Shown here: piece by piece, positions 17,985 to 27,354 of the stretch
How positions within the stretch are numbered: the first letter of the stretch is position 1
Layout: the number at the start of each line of letters is the position of its first letter
NCBI GenBank assembly: GCA_963766605.1
Contig: CAVYAT010000005.1
Location: forward strand, 744,001 to 808,000
Source: AC-49 sp963766605
Lineage (GTDB): Bacteria > Actinomycetota > Thermoleophilia > Solirubrobacterales > Solirubrobacteraceae
DNA: 64,000 nucleotides
Reading direction: 5' to 3'
Position numbers and translations under genes: made by a program
Notes under the pieces: model-generated
The model's input: only the letters and a program-made list of their open reading frames with translations
Databases searched by the model: none
What the model was told of the DNA's origin: nothing

Positions 17985-18733
17985 GCTGTCGTCGGCTCGG
18001 TGCTGGCGAGGATCTCGGCCAGGTGCACGGCGCGCACGCCGCTGTGCTGGCGGTGCAGGCCGCCGCCGATGTGCAGCAGGCACGAGTTGTCCAGCGCCGT
18101 GCAGACCTCGGCGCCGGTCCGTTGCACACAGGCGAGCTTGTCGGCCAGCATCGCCGCCGACGTGTCGGCGTTCTTGACCGCGAACGTCCCGCCGAAGCCA
18201 CAGCAGGTCGTCGCGTCGTCGAGCTCGACGAGGTCGATGCCGCGCACGGCGCGCAGCAGCCGCAGCGGCGCGTCGCCGACGTGCAGCAGCCGAAGCGAGT
18301 GACAGGTCGGGTGGTAGGTGACCGCATGCGGGTAGTAGGCGCCGACGTCCTCGAGGCCGAGCCGCTGCGTCACGAACTGCGACAGCTCGAACACGCGCGG
18401 CGCGATGGCCGCAACCACGTGAGCGAGGCCGTCGTCGCCGGCCATCTGCGCCAGTCGCGGGTACTGGTCGCCGACCATCGCCGCGCACGACCCCGACGGG
18501 CACACGATTGCGTCGAAGCCGTCGTCGTCGAACGCCCGCACGAAGCGCCGCACAAGCGGGATCGCCTGCTCCTGATAGCCGGAGTTGGCATGCATCTGCC
18601 CGCAGCACGTCTGCTCGCGCGGGAAGACGACCTCGCAGCCGAGACGCTCGAGCAGCGCCACCATCGCGCGGCCGGTCTGGGGGAACAGGGTGTCGGTGAC
18701 GCAGGTGATGAACAGCGCGACGCGCACGCTCAC
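17981..18733 (-). CDS. lutA: L-lactate utilisation protein LutA
   Basis: Protein of 250 residues of the GlcF/LutA cysteine-rich (CCG) family. Two CCG motifs are present: REQTCCGQMHANSG near residue 43 and TTCCGFGGTFAVKN near 178. These bind a noncanonical iron-sulfur cluster in heterodisulfide-reductase-like subunits. GTG 18733 gives a 4-base overlap with the rhaEW stop; a second in-frame GTG lies at 18727. Positioned directly after rhaEW, so lactate oxidation is wired into rhamnose use. Confidence 0.91.
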   Translation of the reverse strand: MSVRVALFITCVTDTLFPQTGRAMVALLERLGCEVVFPREQTCCGQMHANSGYQEQAIPLVRRFVRAFDDDGFDAIVCPSGSCAAMVGDQYPRLAQMAGDDGLAHVVAAIAPRVFELSQFVTQRLGLEDVGAYYPHAVTYHPTCHSLRLLHVGDAPLRLLRAVRGIDLVELDDATTCCGFGGTFAVKNADTSAAMLADKLACVQRTGAEVCTALDNSCLLHIGGGLHRQHSGVRAVHLAEILASTEPTTA

Positions 18734-20817
18734 CGAGGGTAGGCGCCCGCGACGCCGCCGTCGACGTTGAGCACGTTGCCCGTGCTCTTGCCCGAACGCC
18801 GCGACGACGCGAAGTGCATGACCGCCTCGGCGACATCCTGGGGCAGCACGTTGACGCCGAGCGTCGTGCGCCGGCGGTAGTGCTCCTCGAGCTGGTCGGG
18901 CTCGATCCCGTACGCGGCGGCGCGCTCCTCGCGCCAGCTCGAGCCCCAGATCCGCGAGCCCCGCAGCACCGCATCCGGGTTGACGGTGTTGACCCTGATC
19001 TGCGCCGAGCCGCCCTCCTCGGCCAGGCACCGCGCGAGGTGCAGCTCAGCCGCCTTGGCCGACGAGTAGGCGGCCGCGTTGCGCCCGGCGACGAGCGCGT
19101 TCTTTGACGCGACGAAGATCACCGAGCCCCCGATCGCCTGGCGGCGCAGGACGCGAAACGCCTCGCGCGCGACGAGGAAGTAGCCGGTCCCGAGGATCGC
19201 CTGGTTGCGCTCCCACTCGGCCAGCGTCGTGTCTTCGATCGCCGCGCTCGACGCGACGCCGGCATTCGAGACGACGATGTCGATGCCGCCGAAGCGCTCG
19301 ATCGCCGCGACGAACGCGGCGGCGACGTCGGCCTCGGAGGTGACGTCGCCGGACACGGCGATCGCCCCCTCGCGATGGGGCGCGACCGCCGCCTGCGCAC
19401 CATCGCCGTCGAGGTCGAACCCGACCACGCATGCCCCGGCGGCGACGAGTGCCTCGACGACCGCGCTGCCGATGCCGCCGGCCGCACCGGTGACCAGCGC
19501 GACCTGACCCTGCAGCTCGCCCGGAGCGGGAGCGAGCGACAGCTTGTAGAGCTCCAACGGCCAGTACTCGACGGCGAAGCTCTCGGCGTCGCTGAGCGAC
19601 ACGAACCCGCCCGCCGCCTGCGCGCCGGCCATGACCTCGATCGCGCGGTGGTACAGATCGCGCGACAGCACCGACGCCTTGACCGTCGTGCCCGCGGCGA
19701 CGAGGCCGACGTTCTCGATCAACACGACCCGCGCGTCGGGATCGCCGATCACGTCGCCCGGCGTCGCGAAGCGCTCGAAGTAGGCGCGATACTGCTCGCG
19801 GTAGACCGCCGCGCGGGACGTGATCCGCTCGCTCAGCGTCTCGGCGTCGTCGCGCGACGGATCGAACTCGATCCACAGCGGCACGCGCTTGGTGTGGACG
19901 AGATGGTCCGGGCAGGCCGCGCCGACCGATGTCAGATCGGCCGCCGCGCGCGAGCCGACGAACTCGAGTACGCGTGGCGATGTGTCGACCGTCAGCAGCT
20001 TGTGACGCTCGCTGCTCAGCGCGCCGCGCAGCGCCGGCAGCACCGCGGCGATCAGTGAGTCGCGGCGGTCGTCGTCGAGCCCTTCGCCGGCCGGGCCGCC
20101 GAAGCGCGCCGTCCCGGTGGTGCGCTCGTTGACGAATGCTGCGGCGCGGTTGATGACCTCGATCGTCGTGCGGTAGGCCTCCTGCGCGCTGTCGCCCCAG
20201 CACACGAGGCCGTGCTTGGCGAGGATCACGAGCCGCAGGCCCGGGTTGTCGCGAACCGCTTCGCCGACCTGCCGGGCCAGCGTGAAGCCCGGGCGGATGT
20301 ACGGGATCCACGCGGCCTCGTCGCCGAAGCACTCGCGCGCCAGGGCCTCGCCGTCGACGCAGCCGGCGATCGTGTTGATCGCGTCGGGATGCGTGTGGTG
20401 GACGTGCGCGGCAGGGATGAAGGCGTGCAGGAGCGTCTCGATCGATGGGCGCGGCAGCGCCGGGTCGACCATGCAGCGCGCGAGGTGGGCGACCATGTGC
20501 TCGTCGCTCATCTGCTCGCGCACCATCAGTGGCGTCATCTCGTCCATCCGTAGGACCGCGAACTGCTCGGCGGTCATCGTCTGAAGGTCGCTGCCCGACG
20601 CCTTGACCCACATGACGTCGATCTCGCGGCCGGTGTGGTCGGTGGCGGTGCCCTTGGCCGACGTGTTGCCGCCGCCGAAGTTGGCGACGCGGCGGTCGGC
20701 GCCGAGCAGGTGCGATGCGGCCAGCACCTGGCCCAGCGTGTCGGCGGGGACGTCGGCCGTGTCCCAGCGGTCCTCGACGCGGTCGACGATTGCCGTCCTG
20801 GAGACGTCGGTGCTCAC
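18730..20817 (-). CDS. rhaEW: Bifunctional L-rhamnulose-1-phosphate aldolase / L-lactaldehyde dehydrogenase
   Basis: Protein of 695 residues with two domains. Residues 1-400 are a class II aldolase (VANFGGGNTSAKG; zinc ligands in HVHHTHPD and later LAKHGLVCWG) that cleaves rhamnulose-1-phosphate to dihydroxyacetone phosphate and L-lactaldehyde. From about residue 430 a short-chain dehydrogenase follows: VTGAAGGIGSAV for NAD, and YSSAK as the catalytic Tyr-Lys pair. It oxidises lactaldehyde to L-lactate, as known for the RhaEW type of Bacillus and Chloroflexus. The start is GTG 20817, overlapping the rhaI stop by 4 bases. Lactate then goes to LutABC encoded next. Confidence 0.93.
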   Translation of the reverse strand: MSTDVSRTAIVDRVEDRWDTADVPADTLGQVLAASHLLGADRRVANFGGGNTSAKGTATDHTGREIDVMWVKASGSDLQTMTAEQFAVLRMDEMTPLMVREQMSDEHMVAHLARCMVDPALPRPSIETLLHAFIPAAHVHHTHPDAINTIAGCVDGEALARECFGDEAAWIPYIRPGFTLARQVGEAVRDNPGLRLVILAKHGLVCWGDSAQEAYRTTIEVINRAAAFVNERTTGTARFGGPAGEGLDDDRRDSLIAAVLPALRGALSSERHKLLTVDTSPRVLEFVGSRAAADLTSVGAACPDHLVHTKRVPLWIEFDPSRDDAETLSERITSRAAVYREQYRAYFERFATPGDVIGDPDARVVLIENVGLVAAGTTVKASVLSRDLYHRAIEVMAGAQAAGGFVSLSDAESFAVEYWPLELYKLSLAPAPGELQGQVALVTGAAGGIGSAVVEALVAAGACVVGFDLDGDGAQAAVAPHREGAIAVSGDVTSEADVAAAFVAAIERFGGIDIVVSNAGVASSAAIEDTTLAEWERNQAILGTGYFLVAREAFRVLRRQAIGGSVIFVASKNALVAGRNAAAYSSAKAAELHLARCLAEEGGSAQIRVNTVNPDAVLRGSRIWGSSWREERAAAYGIEPDQLEEHYRRRTTLGVNVLPQDVAEAVMHFASSRRSGKSTGNVLNVDGGVAGAYPR

Positions 20818-21944
20818 GCGCGCTCCTCGGTGACGCGCTCCACGTAGCCCGAGGCGCGCAGCGTGGCGATCGGGTCCTCGGACGCCCCCAGGCCCACGCG
20901 GACCTTGGCGCACAGCGGGCGTACGTCGGTGTTGAAGGCATCAAGCAGGATCTCGTGGCCGCCGAGGACATCGCCGGCCTGCTGGGCCCCGGCGAGCGCG
21001 GCGCGATCGACGAGCAGCGCCTTGGCGTAGGACTCCTGGAGGTTGACGACGCTCAGGACCATCGCTTCGAGCTTCGCCTCGACGTTGTGGGACTGGTCGA
21101 TCGTCAGCCGCGGCAGGGCGCCGCCGGTCGCGACGAGCTCGCAGAAGATCAAGAACAGCTCGAGCGGGTTGACCGAGCCGACGATCAGGTCGTCGTCGGC
21201 GTACTTGCGGTTGTTGAAGTGAAAGCCGCCCAGGCGCCCCTCGTCGGCGAGCAGCGCGACGATCTGCTCGACGTTCGTGCCCTGGGCGTGGTGGCCGAGG
21301 TCGACGAGAACCCGCGCGCGGTCGCCGAGGCGCTGGCAGACGAGTACCGCCGAGCCCCAATCGGCGAGGTCGGTCGCGTAGAACGCGGGCTCGAACAGCT
21401 TGTACTCGACCAGCAGCTCCTGTTCGGGCGGCAGCTGCGCGTAGACCTGGCCCAGCGAGTCGAGCAGCCGGGCGCGGCGGCCACGGATGTCGTCCTGGCC
21501 CGGGTAGTTCGTGCCGTCGGCCAGCCACAGCGACTGGGCGGTCGAACCGAGCGTCGTCGCGATCTGGAGGCACTCGAGCATGTGCGCGACCGCGTTGCGG
21601 CGGACCGCGGCGTCGGGGTGGGCGAGTGAGCCGAGCTTGTACTCCTGCTCCTGGAACAGGTTCGGGTTGACGGCGCCGACGTACAGGCCGGCATCGGTGA
21701 TGTGGGTGTGCAGCGCGGCGTAGTCATCGACCATGTCCCACGGGATGTGCAGCGCCACGCCGGGCGCCGTGCGGGTCAGGCGGTGCACTTCGGCGGCGTC
21801 GTCGACGCGCTCGAAGACGTCACGCGGACGGCCGGGCTGCGGGAACGTCCCGAAGCGCGTGCCCGAGTCGCCGTAGCCCCACGACGGCGTCTCGATCGCC
21901 AGGGCGCCGAGCGCCGACTCGACCGCGGCGGCGTCGTGGCTCAT
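20814..21944 (-). CDS. rhaI: L-rhamnose isomerase (RhaI type)
   Basis: Protein of 376 residues. RhaI converts L-rhamnose to L-rhamnulose with Mn2+ or Zn2+ in a TIM barrel, and is unrelated in detail to enterobacterial RhaA. Diagnostic parts are HIPWDMVDDYAAL, the LWLADGTNYPGQDD loop, LVEYKLFEPAFYATD with the metal-binding Glu, VLVDLGHHAQGTN and GGFHFNNRKYADDDL with metal-binding His/Asp. The ATG at 21944 overlaps the rhaB stop by 4 bases. Its length fits the Pseudomonas/Rhizobium type enzymes. Confidence 0.94.
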   Translation of the reverse strand: MSHDAAAVESALGALAIETPSWGYGDSGTRFGTFPQPGRPRDVFERVDDAAEVHRLTRTAPGVALHIPWDMVDDYAALHTHITDAGLYVGAVNPNLFQEQEYKLGSLAHPDAAVRRNAVAHMLECLQIATTLGSTAQSLWLADGTNYPGQDDIRGRRARLLDSLGQVYAQLPPEQELLVEYKLFEPAFYATDLADWGSAVLVCQRLGDRARVLVDLGHHAQGTNVEQIVALLADEGRLGGFHFNNRKYADDDLIVGSVNPLELFLIFCELVATGGALPRLTIDQSHNVEAKLEAMVLSVVNLQESYAKALLVDRAALAGAQQAGDVLGGHEILLDAFNTDVRPLCAKVRVGLGASEDPIATLRASGYVERVTEERA

Positions 21945-23398
21945 GCGTGGGCCGCCTGGCGCAGGCCGGTCAGCTCGAGGAAGCGCGCGTAGGTCGTGTC
22001 GTGCTCGTCGCGGTCGGCGGCGGGAGCGAATGTCGTCGACGTGGTCGATGCGGCGGCCACGGTGCGGATGTCGTCCAGCGTGCCCAGCTCGCCGGCCGCG
22101 CGGGCCTGGACGAGGATGTTGCCCAGCGCGGTCGCCTCCACCGCGCCGGCGACGACCTCGCGGCCGGTGATGTCCGCGGTCAGCGCCGAGAGCGCATCGA
22201 CGCGAGCGCCGCCGCCGACGACGTGGATCGTGCGCAGCTCGCGCCCGGTGGCGTGCTCGAGCTGCTCGAGCACGAGGCGGTACTTGCAGGCCAGCGAGAC
22301 GAGGATCGCGCGCATTGTCTGCGCCCGATCCTGCGGCGCACCCTGGCCGCTGCGTGCGCAGGCCGCGGCAATCGCCGCCGGCATGTCGCCGGGCGCCAGG
22401 AGCGCCTCGTCGTCGGGATCGAACAGCGCGGCGGGCTGCGCGCTCGCCTGCGCGCCGGCGTGCAACAGCTCCGCGTGGTCGGCGCCCCAGGCGCGCGCGC
22501 ACTCCTGCTCGAGCCACAGGCCCATGACGTTCTTCAGCAGCCGGGTCGTGCCGTCGATGCCGCGCTCGTTGGTCAGGTTGGCCTCGGCGGCGGCGCTGTC
22601 GAGCAGCGGTGCGGGCAGCTCGACGCCGAGCAGCGACCACGTGCCCGAGCTGAGGATCGCCGCGTGCTCGTCGGCCAGCGGCGCGGCGGTGAACGCCGAC
22701 GCGGTGTCGTGCGAGGCCACCGCGTACACGGTCGCGTCGCCGAGGCCGTGCTCGGTGCGGACCGGGCCCAGCGCGGTCCCCGGATCGACGAGCGCGCCAA
22801 ACGGGCGGGTGGGCAGCCCGTAGCGCTCGATCAGCTCGTGGGACCAGTCGCCGCTGCGCGCGTCGAGCAGGCCGGTCGTCGATGCGTTCGTGCGCTCGTT
22901 GGCCAGCTCGCCGCTCAGCCAGTGGGCGAGCAGGTCGGCGATCAGCGCGATCCGCGCGGCGTCGCGCAGCGCGGCCGAACCGTCCTGGGCCAGCAGCTGG
23001 AAGACGGTGTTGATCGGTGTCGTCTGGATGCCGGCGATCGCGTAGGCGGCGTCGCGCGGGACACGCTCTTGCGCGCGATCGACCATCCCCGCCGTCCGCG
23101 CGTCGCGGTAGTGGTAGGGCAGGCCCAGAAGCCGGCCGTCTTCGTCGAGCAGGCCGTAGTCGACGCCCCACGCATCGACGCCGATCCCGGCGAGCGGCCC
23201 GGCGCCGCGCAGCGCCTCGACGGCCTCGGCGAACTGGTGCAGGAGGTCCCAGTGCAGGCCGTCCGGCAGGCGGACCGGCCGGTTGGGCGCGCGGTGGATC
23301 TCGCGCACTTGCACGCGGTCGCCGTTCAGGCGCCCGGTGAACGTGCGGGCGCTCGAAGCTCCGAGATCGATCGCCGCATAGATGCGCGGCTCAGACAA
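21941..23398 (-). CDS. rhaB: L-rhamnulokinase
   Basis: Protein of 485 residues of the FGGY carbohydrate kinase family; it phosphorylates L-rhamnulose at C1 with ATP. Visible markers are the N-terminal phosphate loop AAIDLGASSART, VDAWGVDYGLLD (typical of RhaB), YHYRDART, SSGTWSLLGVEL and the second ATP-site motif IHVVGGGARVDALS. The start is TTG 23398 with GGGG three to six bases upstream. It is the first gene of the operon rhaB-rhaI-rhaEW-lutA-lutB-lutC, in which every junction overlaps by 4 bases. Confidence 0.94.
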   Translation of the reverse strand: MSEPRIYAAIDLGASSARTFTGRLNGDRVQVREIHRAPNRPVRLPDGLHWDLLHQFAEAVEALRGAGPLAGIGVDAWGVDYGLLDEDGRLLGLPYHYRDARTAGMVDRAQERVPRDAAYAIAGIQTTPINTVFQLLAQDGSAALRDAARIALIADLLAHWLSGELANERTNASTTGLLDARSGDWSHELIERYGLPTRPFGALVDPGTALGPVRTEHGLGDATVYAVASHDTASAFTAAPLADEHAAILSSGTWSLLGVELPAPLLDSAAAEANLTNERGIDGTTRLLKNVMGLWLEQECARAWGADHAELLHAGAQASAQPAALFDPDDEALLAPGDMPAAIAAACARSGQGAPQDRAQTMRAILVSLACKYRLVLEQLEHATGRELRTIHVVGGGARVDALSALTADITGREVVAGAVEATALGNILVQARAAGELGTLDDIRTVAAASTTSTTFAPAADRDEHDTTYARFLELTGLRQAAHA

Positions 23399-23478
23399 GA
23401 CCCCGAGCCCCGGCCAACGTGAGCATAACCTGTTCCCTAATGATCGGTCAGGGGCCTAGACCCGTGAGTTCGCACATT

Positions 23479-23499
23479 GTCGATCGTAACAACATCGAC
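23479..23499. promoter_or_regulatory. Inverted repeat upstream of rhaB, candidate operator
   Basis: GTCGA-N11-TCGAC, with an inner TTGT-N8-ACAA overlapping its left side, lies 80 bases before the rhaB start in a 119-base gap. It is the only clear inverted repeat noticed in that gap; a DeoR-type target is possible. Confidence 0.3.
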
Positions 23500-23517
23500 G
23501 CCAAGCCGCGTACGAGT

Positions 23518-24039
23518 CTAGTGGCGACTCAGGGCTGCGGCGCGCGCGTGGCGCGGGTCGTGGGGCGTGTCGGCGAGGTTGATCGTCACGAGCCGCGCGG
23601 CCCCGGTCGCGGCCGCCTGGCCGAGCTGCCCCGCCACCGCAGCGTCACCGACGAGGTCGGTGGCGCCGTCGGCCTCCACCCCTGCCGCCAGCTCCCGGAC
23701 CTCGGCCGCGAGCTGCGCGATCTGGAGCGGAACGTCGGCGGCACCCGACAGGGCGGCGGCCAGCCGCCGGTCGCGTTCGTCGCCGGGCGCCAGCCGGCGG
23801 GCGACGAGCACGGAACCGAAGGCGGCACCGTCGCGGTCGGCCAGGTCGAGTGCGAGACCGCGGATCTGCCCCGCTCGCTCGGCGACCACGTCGCGGTCGC
23901 TCAGCGCGGCGGCCATCTCCACCAGCGCCGCCCCGAGCGCGCAGGTGATCGCGGCGCACGCGCCACCGGCCGGGGCCGGTTCGGTGCGGGCCACGAGCGC
24001 GACGAGGTCTGCGACCGTGCGGTCCGCCAGCGAGCTCAC
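23518..24039 (-). CDS. Formiminotransferase-cyclodeaminase family protein (methenyl-THF cyclohydrolase type)
   Basis: Protein of 173 residues. It resembles the cyclodeaminase domain family: TVADLVALVARTEPAPAGGACAA at the N-terminus, then GAALVEMAAALS and a helical body. Stand-alone members of this family (FchA-like) act as methenyl-THF cyclohydrolase. The C-terminal LGQAAATGAARLVTINL block and a following acidic/basic tail are typical. GTG 24039 lies two bases after the fhs stop, so it is co-translated with formate-THF ligase. That pairing supports a folate role in interconverting 10-formyl-THF and methenyl-THF. Confidence 0.82.
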   Translation of the reverse strand: MSSLADRTVADLVALVARTEPAPAGGACAAITCALGAALVEMAAALSDRDVVAERAGQIRGLALDLADRDGAAFGSVLVARRLAPGDERDRRLAAALSGAADVPLQIAQLAAEVRELAAGVEADGATDLVGDAAVAGQLGQAAATGAARLVTINLADTPHDPRHARAAALSRH

Positions 24040-24041
24040 AT

Positions 24042-25727
24042 CTAGAACAGTCCGACGATCTCGCCGTTGGCGTCGATGTCGATCTCGAACGCGGCGGCGG
24101 TCTTGCCGAGCCCCGGCATCTGGCGGATCTCGCCGCACAGCGGCACGAGCCAGCCGGCGCCGGTGTACGCCCGCACGTCTCGGATCTGGATGACGAAGCC
24201 GGTCGGCGCGTTGTAGCGGTCCTCGTCGGCCGACAGCGACATGTGCGTCTTGGCCATGCAGATCGGCAGATCCGCGAGCCCGTCACGCGTGAACTGCTCG
24301 ATCTTGCGCTCGGCCAGCGGATCGTAGATGACGCCGTCGGCGCCGTAGACGCGGCGCGCGACCGTCTCGATCTTGTCGCGGATCGGTAGCTCGTCCGCAT
24401 ACAGCGGCGCGTACTCCGACGGTGCGTCGCACGCGTCGACGACCGCACGAGCGAGGTCGGCCATCCCCTCGCCGCCGCGCGCATAGCCGTCGGCTATCTC
24501 GGCCCCTTTCGCGCCTGCCTCCAGGGCCAGGCGGCGGACGAGCTCGAGCTCTTCGTCGCTGTCCTCGGGCCGGCGGTTGACCGCGACGACGCACGGCAGC
24601 CCGAACTCGCGCACGATCGCCAGGTGGCGAAGGAGGTTCGCCATCCCAGCCTCCACGGCTGCGACGCCCTCGTGGCCGTCGTACTCGCCGTGGTGGCGCA
24701 GCGCGCGGACGGTCGCGACGAGCACGACCGCGCTCGGCGTCAGGCCGCCCACCCGGCAGACGATGTCCATGAACTTCTCCATCCCCATGTCCGAGCCGAA
24801 CCCGGACTCGGTGACGACGTAGTCGGCGAGCTTCAGCGCCACGAGATCCGCGACCAGCGAGCTGTTGCCGTGGGCGATGTTGGCGAACGGCCCGCAATGC
24901 ATCAGCGCCGGCTGGCCCTCGAGCGTCTGGACGAGGTTCGGCTTGATCGCGTCCTTGAGCAGGACGCACATGGCGCCCGCCGCGCGCAGTTCCTCGGCCG
25001 TCACGGGCTTGGCGTCGTACGTGTAGCCGACGGTGATCGCGCCCAGTCGGCGGCGAAGGTCGAACAGGTCGCGAGCGACGGCGAGGATGGCCATGACCTC
25101 CGACGCGGCGGTGATGTCGAAGCCCGACTCGCGCGGATAGCCGTTGGCTGAACCGCCCAGGCCGACCACGATCTGGCGCAACGCGCGATCGTTGATGTCG
25201 ACCGCGCGGCGCCACGAAACGGTCAGCGGATCGATGTTCAGCTCGTTGCCGAGCAGGATGTGCGAGTCGATCAGGGCCGCCAGCATGTTGTTCGCCGCCC
25301 CGATGGCGTGGATGTCGCCGGTGAAATGGAGGTTGAGGTCCTCCATCGGAACGACCTGGGCGTAGCCGCCGCCTGCCGCACCGCCCTTGAGCCCGAACAC
25401 GGGCCCGAGCGACGCCTCGCGCATGCAGAGCATCGGCTGCACGCCGATGTGACCGAGGCCCTGGGTCAACCCGACGGATGTCGTCGACTTCCCCTCACCG
25501 AAGCGCGTGGGCGTCATCCCGGCGACGCAGATCAGCTTGCCGTCGGGCCGATCGGCGAGGCGATCGATGACGTTCAGCGAGACCTTCGCCTTGTCGCGGC
25601 CGTAGGGCTCGATCTCCTCGTCGAGCAACCCGGCCGCCGCGGCGACGTCGGCGATCGGCAGCAGCCGCGCCTCCTGGGCGATCTCCAGGTTCGTCTTCGA
25701 CGCCTGCCCTGTGTTCAGCGCGCTCAT
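24042..25727 (-). CDS. fhs: Formate--tetrahydrofolate ligase
   Basis: Protein of 561 residues, the usual length. It makes 10-formyl-THF from formate, THF and ATP. The ATP loop is TPTRFGEGKSTTSVGL, followed by REASLGPVFGLKGGAAGGG, NLHFTGDIHAI and VVTESGFGSDMG, all signatures of the family. PLCGEIRQMPGLG near the C-terminus is also typical. The ATG at 25727 shares ATGA with the stop of the methyltransferase gene upstream; the open frame further upstream is a shadow. Two bases separate its stop from the cyclodeaminase start. Confidence 0.97.
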   Translation of the reverse strand: MSALNTGQASKTNLEIAQEARLLPIADVAAAAGLLDEEIEPYGRDKAKVSLNVIDRLADRPDGKLICVAGMTPTRFGEGKSTTSVGLTQGLGHIGVQPMLCMREASLGPVFGLKGGAAGGGYAQVVPMEDLNLHFTGDIHAIGAANNMLAALIDSHILLGNELNIDPLTVSWRRAVDINDRALRQIVVGLGGSANGYPRESGFDITAASEVMAILAVARDLFDLRRRLGAITVGYTYDAKPVTAEELRAAGAMCVLLKDAIKPNLVQTLEGQPALMHCGPFANIAHGNSSLVADLVALKLADYVVTESGFGSDMGMEKFMDIVCRVGGLTPSAVVLVATVRALRHHGEYDGHEGVAAVEAGMANLLRHLAIVREFGLPCVVAVNRRPEDSDEELELVRRLALEAGAKGAEIADGYARGGEGMADLARAVVDACDAPSEYAPLYADELPIRDKIETVARRVYGADGVIYDPLAERKIEQFTRDGLADLPICMAKTHMSLSADEDRYNAPTGFVIQIRDVRAYTGAGWLVPLCGEIRQMPGLGKTAAAFEIDIDANGEIVGLF

Positions 25728-27226
25728 GAGGACACCGCCGCCGCGACCGCGCTGTCGGACGCGACGCCGTTTGGGTGGGCGTACGCGTCGCGTTGGCGCG
25801 CGGTCAGGATCACGGTGTTGGATCCCTTGCGCTGGGTGAACGGCTCGACCGTCACGCGGAAACCGCTGCGCTCGCCGACCAGCTCGAAGATCGGGCCGTT
25901 GAGCCAGTTGACGATCGAGCCCTCGAGCTTGCCTGGGCCGCGGAACCCCGCGTACTGGGCGACGTCGCGGACGAACAGGTCCTGGACGACCAGCACGCCC
26001 TCGTGGTGCAGGAGCTGGAGCGTCTGCGCGAAGCTCTCGACGGCGACCGTCGACATGTGGACACGCGTCCATTCGGGGAGCCCTTCGACGAGCTCGTCGA
26101 GATGGACGTCGGCGCTCGGCGCGACGCGCAGCGCCGCCGGCGCCTGGATCTCGGAGTAGATCTCCTCGAGGTGGACCGCGTCCCAGACGTCGGACCAGAA
26201 GCGCACGCCGTAGCCCGTGTCGCCGAGGATCTCGGGCCCGTGGCGCAAAATCCGCTGGACCGTCGCGATCAGCTCGGCCTGGGCGATGCCGTGCGCGCTC
26301 GACAGCTCGGCGACCTCGCCCGGCGTGATGCTGGCGCGTACCAGCGGCTCGTAGACGCGGTCGCCGACGCGCATGAGCTCGTCGGTCGGGAGGTTGTCGT
26401 AGAGGTTGCAGCTGTGGGCGAACATGACCTTGCCGCGCAGCGGCGAGAGCCCGAACAGCGGGTTGCGGAAGTCGAGCTCGAGCACCGTGACACGGTCGGC
26501 GAAGTCGGTCACGTTCGCGTGGGCCAACGCGAGCACGTGCGGCGAGTAGTCGGCCATCGTGTAGCGCAACCGGTCGATGTAGTCGACGTCCTGCTCGGCG
26601 CAGGCTCGGGCGAACGCGTCGAGCCACACGCGCGCCTGCTGACCGTCGCCGACGCCGAACTCGAGCACGTGGATCTCGTCCGGCAGCTCGGACCACTCCT
26701 CGAGCCGGTTGAGCGTGTGCATGAACGTCGCGATCTGCTCCTGCCAGAACGCCGGGTTCGTGCCGTCGGAGACGCCGCCCGGCAGCGCCGACGCGTAGTC
26801 CTTCTCGAATGTCGAGTCCCAGTCGGCGAGGTAGCGCCAGTAGCTGCGGTTGAACGACCACATCACGCTCTTGCTCGGGCGCACCCAGTCCTCGAGGTGG
26901 ATGCACTCGTGGATATCGGGGATCAGGCCCAGCGCCTTGGACAGGCGGTCGGCGATCTGGTCGACGAGCAGGTCGTACGGGATGTCCTTGGCGCGGCGGA
27001 CGTCGATCGCGATCTCCGCCAGCGGGGCGTCCCGACCGGCCTGCCGGCCGAACGGGCGCACCATCACCGGCGCGCGGAAGTTGCGGCGGTACTGGACCCA
27101 GTCGAGCACCGCGTTGAGCCGCGAGTGCTCGACGTCGACCGAGCTCGCAGCCTGCGCGAGCGCCGGCAAGATCGACCCCAGGTCGGCGGGCTCGGCCCGC
27201 CCCACGCAGTTGAGCTGGATCACCAT
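25724..27226 (-). CDS. Uncharacterised 500-residue SAM-dependent methyltransferase-like protein
   Basis: Not recognised as a named enzyme. The central part has class I methyltransferase markers: HVLEFGVGDGQQARVW (motif I, about residue 188) and LRYTMADYSPHVLALAHANV (second strand). The N-terminal 170 residues contain WVRPSKSVMWSFNRSYWRYL and may be a separate domain. Overlap of its stop with the fhs start (ATGA) places it in a folate operon fhs-cyclodeaminase. It is divergent from an MTHFR gene. Some MidA-like and protein methyltransferases have related motifs, but the fit is weak. A role in folate- or SAM-linked methylation is an inference from context only. Confidence 0.75.
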   Translation of the reverse strand: MVIQLNCVGRAEPADLGSILPALAQAASSVDVEHSRLNAVLDWVQYRRNFRAPVMVRPFGRQAGRDAPLAEIAIDVRRAKDIPYDLLVDQIADRLSKALGLIPDIHECIHLEDWVRPSKSVMWSFNRSYWRYLADWDSTFEKDYASALPGGVSDGTNPAFWQEQIATFMHTLNRLEEWSELPDEIHVLEFGVGDGQQARVWLDAFARACAEQDVDYIDRLRYTMADYSPHVLALAHANVTDFADRVTVLELDFRNPLFGLSPLRGKVMFAHSCNLYDNLPTDELMRVGDRVYEPLVRASITPGEVAELSSAHGIAQAELIATVQRILRHGPEILGDTGYGVRFWSDVWDAVHLEEIYSEIQAPAALRVAPSADVHLDELVEGLPEWTRVHMSTVAVESFAQTLQLLHHEGVLVVQDLFVRDVAQYAGFRGPGKLEGSIVNWLNGPIFELVGERSGFRVTVEPFTQRKGSNTVILTARQRDAYAHPNGVASDSAVAAAVSS

Positions 27227-27354
27227 TGGGGGATGGTCGGGGTTCGGCGAGGGGCGCGTGATGACCCTATGGGGGGTATTGCCCCACCCAAGGGGTAGGG
27301 ATAACGGGTCGTCCGGGAGGGGCGAGGCGCGAACGGCGCTGCGACCGTGCGGGA

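Noticed and set aside
15877..23499. A shared DeoR operator between rhaS and rhaB promoters
   Set aside because: TGTTGT-ACG-like strings occur in both regions but the alignment needs gaps and is not convincing without a motif search.
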